From: Stenotrophomonas sp.
GTDB lineage: Bacteria > Pseudomonadota > Gammaproteobacteria > Xanthomonadales > Xanthomonadaceae
Direction: 5' to 3'
Assembly: GCA_003484865.1 (NCBI GenBank)
Contig: DMZT01000289.1
Location: 7,097-14,045, forward strand
DNA length: 6,949 nt
This document shows, one piece after another, positions 5,436 to 6,949 of the stretch. The translations under genes and the position numbers were made by a program. The notes below the pieces were generated by a model. It was not told the origin of the DNA. It made no database searches and worked only from the letters and a program-made list of their open reading frames with translations. The first letter of the stretch is position 1. Each line of letters begins with the position of its first letter.

Positions 5436-6949
5436 ATGAATTCTCCTGCACGCTCGAACCTCCGCTCGAATGTCCGCCCGACCCTGCGCCCGCTTGCACA
5501 CGGGTTGCTGCTGGCCTTGACCGCCCTGCCCATGGGCGTGGCCCTGGCCGGTGATCTTGACGACCAGAGTGCCATCGTCGGTCCGACCGATCCGCTGGAA
5601 GCATGGAGCCTGATCAATGACTCGCAGCTGGCGGTGGCCGCTGGAAAGACGCTGCAGATTGTCGCCGACGGCACCTCCACCGTTACGCTCGAACGTGGTG
5701 CCGAGGTAACCCGCAGCGGTACCGCACAGGATGCCATCACGCTCTACGGCAACGCTCGTTTGGGCGCTGACAACAGCCGTATCCTGGGCGGAATTTCGCT
5801 TCGGGCCTTCAGCACCGAGGCGTACCTGCGCGACAGCGAGGTCATTGTCACGACCGCGGGCCTGCGGCCCACCGAACGCAAGGCCATAGGCGTGGATCTG
5901 GCTGCCGGTCCCGGCGGCGCCGGGGCGCGCAATCCCTATGCGTGGATCAGTGGCACCACCCTCCGCGTCGAGGACGCACCGGACACCAGCAGGCCCTACA
6001 ACAGCGGCTTGGGTGTGCGGTTGCAGATGGGTCAGATGGACATCATCAATGGCTCGCATATCACCGCTGCCAACGTCGGCGCCATGCTGTGGGGTGAAGC
6101 GAATCCGGCGGGCAGCCTGCGCCTGGGCATCGACAACGCGACGCTGGAATCCGGTCGGGGTGCCGCGATCCAGGTCATGCCGTTGGAGGCAAACCGCTAC
6201 GACATCACCGTCGCCAACCATTCACGACTGATCGGCGGCGACGGAAACCTGCTGCGGGTCGGCGACGACATCATCCGGAGCCCCGAGCAGACCGATGTCA
6301 GCTTCACCGTCGACGATTCCCGCCTGGCGGGCAATATCACCTTCGATGCGGCGACCGTCACGGGATCGCTGGATGTCGTGCTGCGCAACAAGGCGCAGAT
6401 CGACGGCCGCTTCTTCAACGTCACCTCCGCCAGCATCGACGGCGACAGCACCTGGCTGCTGACCGGCGACAGCAACGTCGGCCGGCTGGCGCTGGGCAGC
6501 ACCGGCACCATCGGGATGGGCGACGGCACCACGTTCAACACCCTCACCGTCGATACGTTCACCGGCGATGGCGGCACGCTGGCCTTCAACACCCAGCTCG
6601 GCGACGACCGTTCGGCCAGTGACCGGCTGGTCATCACCGGCGATGCCAATGGGCAGGCCAACGTGCGGGTGAGCAACGCCGGCGGCACCGGCGCGAAGAC
6701 CGATCGTGGTATCGAGCTGATCGACATCGGCGGTGCGTCCAATGCGCAGTTCGACCTGGTCGGGCGTGCGGTGGGTGGGCAGTACGAGTATTCGCTGGTG
6801 AAGGACGCCAACGGCAACTGGTACCTGCGCTCGGAACTGGCCACCGCGCCGGACCCGTGCCTGGCCGACCCGACCCTGCCCGAGTGCAACCCGATTGATC
6901 CGATTGATCCGATTGACCCGCCCACCCCGGTGCTGCGCCCGGAAGCCGG
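5436..6949 (+). CDS. Second type Va autotransporter, N-terminal 504 codons
   Basis: The frame opens at ATG 5436 (AAAGGA 7 nt upstream) and has no stop to the window edge. Residues 1-38 are a long signal peptide: about 23 polar, Arg-rich residues (MNSPARSNLR...), a hydrophobic core, then cleavage after VALA. Residues about 60-290 are a short, irregular beta-helix passenger. About 295-470 is an autochaperone-like region clearly homologous to that of the leftward protein; both contain GRAVGG-x-YEY and WYLRS. Then come a Cys pair (475, 484), a PID-repeat linker (486-494) and VLRPEA, the exact start of the translocator unit, where the window ends. The barrel should follow outside. The passenger is about 275 residues shorter than that of its paralogue. 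No protease motif is visible. It is probably an outer-membrane adhesin; its ligand is unknown. Confidence 0.93.
   Translation, partial: MNSPARSNLRSNVRPTLRPLAHGLLLALTALPMGVALAGDLDDQSAIVGPTDPLEAWSLINDSQLAVAAGKTLQIVADGTSTVTLERGAEVTRSGTAQDAITLYGNARLGADNSRILGGISLRAFSTEAYLRDSEVIVTTAGLRPTERKAIGVDLAAGPGGAGARNPYAWISGTTLRVEDAPDTSRPYNSGLGVRLQMGQMDIINGSHITAANVGAMLWGEANPAGSLRLGIDNATLESGRGAAIQVMPLEANRYDITVANHSRLIGGDGNLLRVGDDIIRSPEQTDVSFTVDDSRLAGNITFDAATVTGSLDVVLRNKAQIDGRFFNVTSASIDGDSTWLLTGDSNVGRLALGSTGTIGMGDGTTFNTLTVDTFTGDGGTLAFNTQLGDDRSASDRLVITGDANGQANVRVSNAGGTGAKTDRGIELIDIGGASNAQFDLVGRAVGGQYEYSLVKDANGNWYLRSELATAPDPCLADPTLPECNPIDPIDPIDPPTPVLRPEA
6891..6917 (+). repeat. 9-bp tandem repeat in the passenger-barrel linker
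   Basis: Three tandem copies of CCGATTGAT (the last ends in C) encode Pro-Ile-Asp three times, directly after the Cys pair and before the translocator helix. The unit is a multiple of three, so copy-number change would alter linker length without shifting the frame. Confidence 0.85.

Noticed and set aside
5295..6221. Open frame of 308 codons on the minus strand
   Set aside because: It is antisense to the second autotransporter and crosses its promoter region; no ribosome site or recognisable domain.

Overview
The window comes from a GC-rich Gammaproteobacterium, most likely Stenotrophomonas or a close Xanthomonadaceae relative. The basis is the codon use, a GTAG-headed stem-loop resembling the SMAG repeats of S. 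maltophilia, and the gene content. The genus is an inference; no ribosomal or taxonomic marker gene is present. The whole window is a surface-adhesion locus.

Layout. (1) 1-1553, minus strand: the promoter-proximal part of a CS1-type (alpha, CooA/CblA-like) fimbrial operon, read right to left as periplasmic chaperone (819-1553), major pilin (202-705) and the first 47 codons of a protein that is probably the outer-membrane usher (1-142, cut by the window edge). This is the chaperone-pilin-usher order of cooBAC/cblBAC. Hairpins lie on both sides of the pilin gene. (2) 1554-1815: a regulatory gap holding a 5' UTR dyad, an AT-rich promoter-like block, a SMAG-like stem-loop and a strong rightward intrinsic terminator with no evident rightward gene. 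(3) 1816-5052, minus strand: a complete 1078-aa type Va autotransporter (beta-helix passenger, autochaperone-like region, C-terminal barrel). (4) 5053-5435: a 383-bp divergent promoter region. (5) 5436-6949, plus strand: the first 504 codons of a second, paralogous autotransporter, running off the right edge exactly where its barrel domain should begin.

The most notable observation is a 15-bp motif of the form CAAC-(T/A)-A-(A/G/T)-TTGCATGG, overlapping a TGCAAC/GTTGCA dyad. It occurs three times, once upstream of each of the three transcription units and each time in the same orientation relative to the gene it precedes. For the fimbrial operon and the first autotransporter it lies 52 and 53 nt from the ATG. 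The two best copies match at 21 of 22 positions. This suggests that a chaperone-usher fimbria and two autotransporter adhesins are controlled as one adhesin regulon by one DNA-binding protein encoded outside the window. The protein families are well known; the shared-control architecture may be undescribed.
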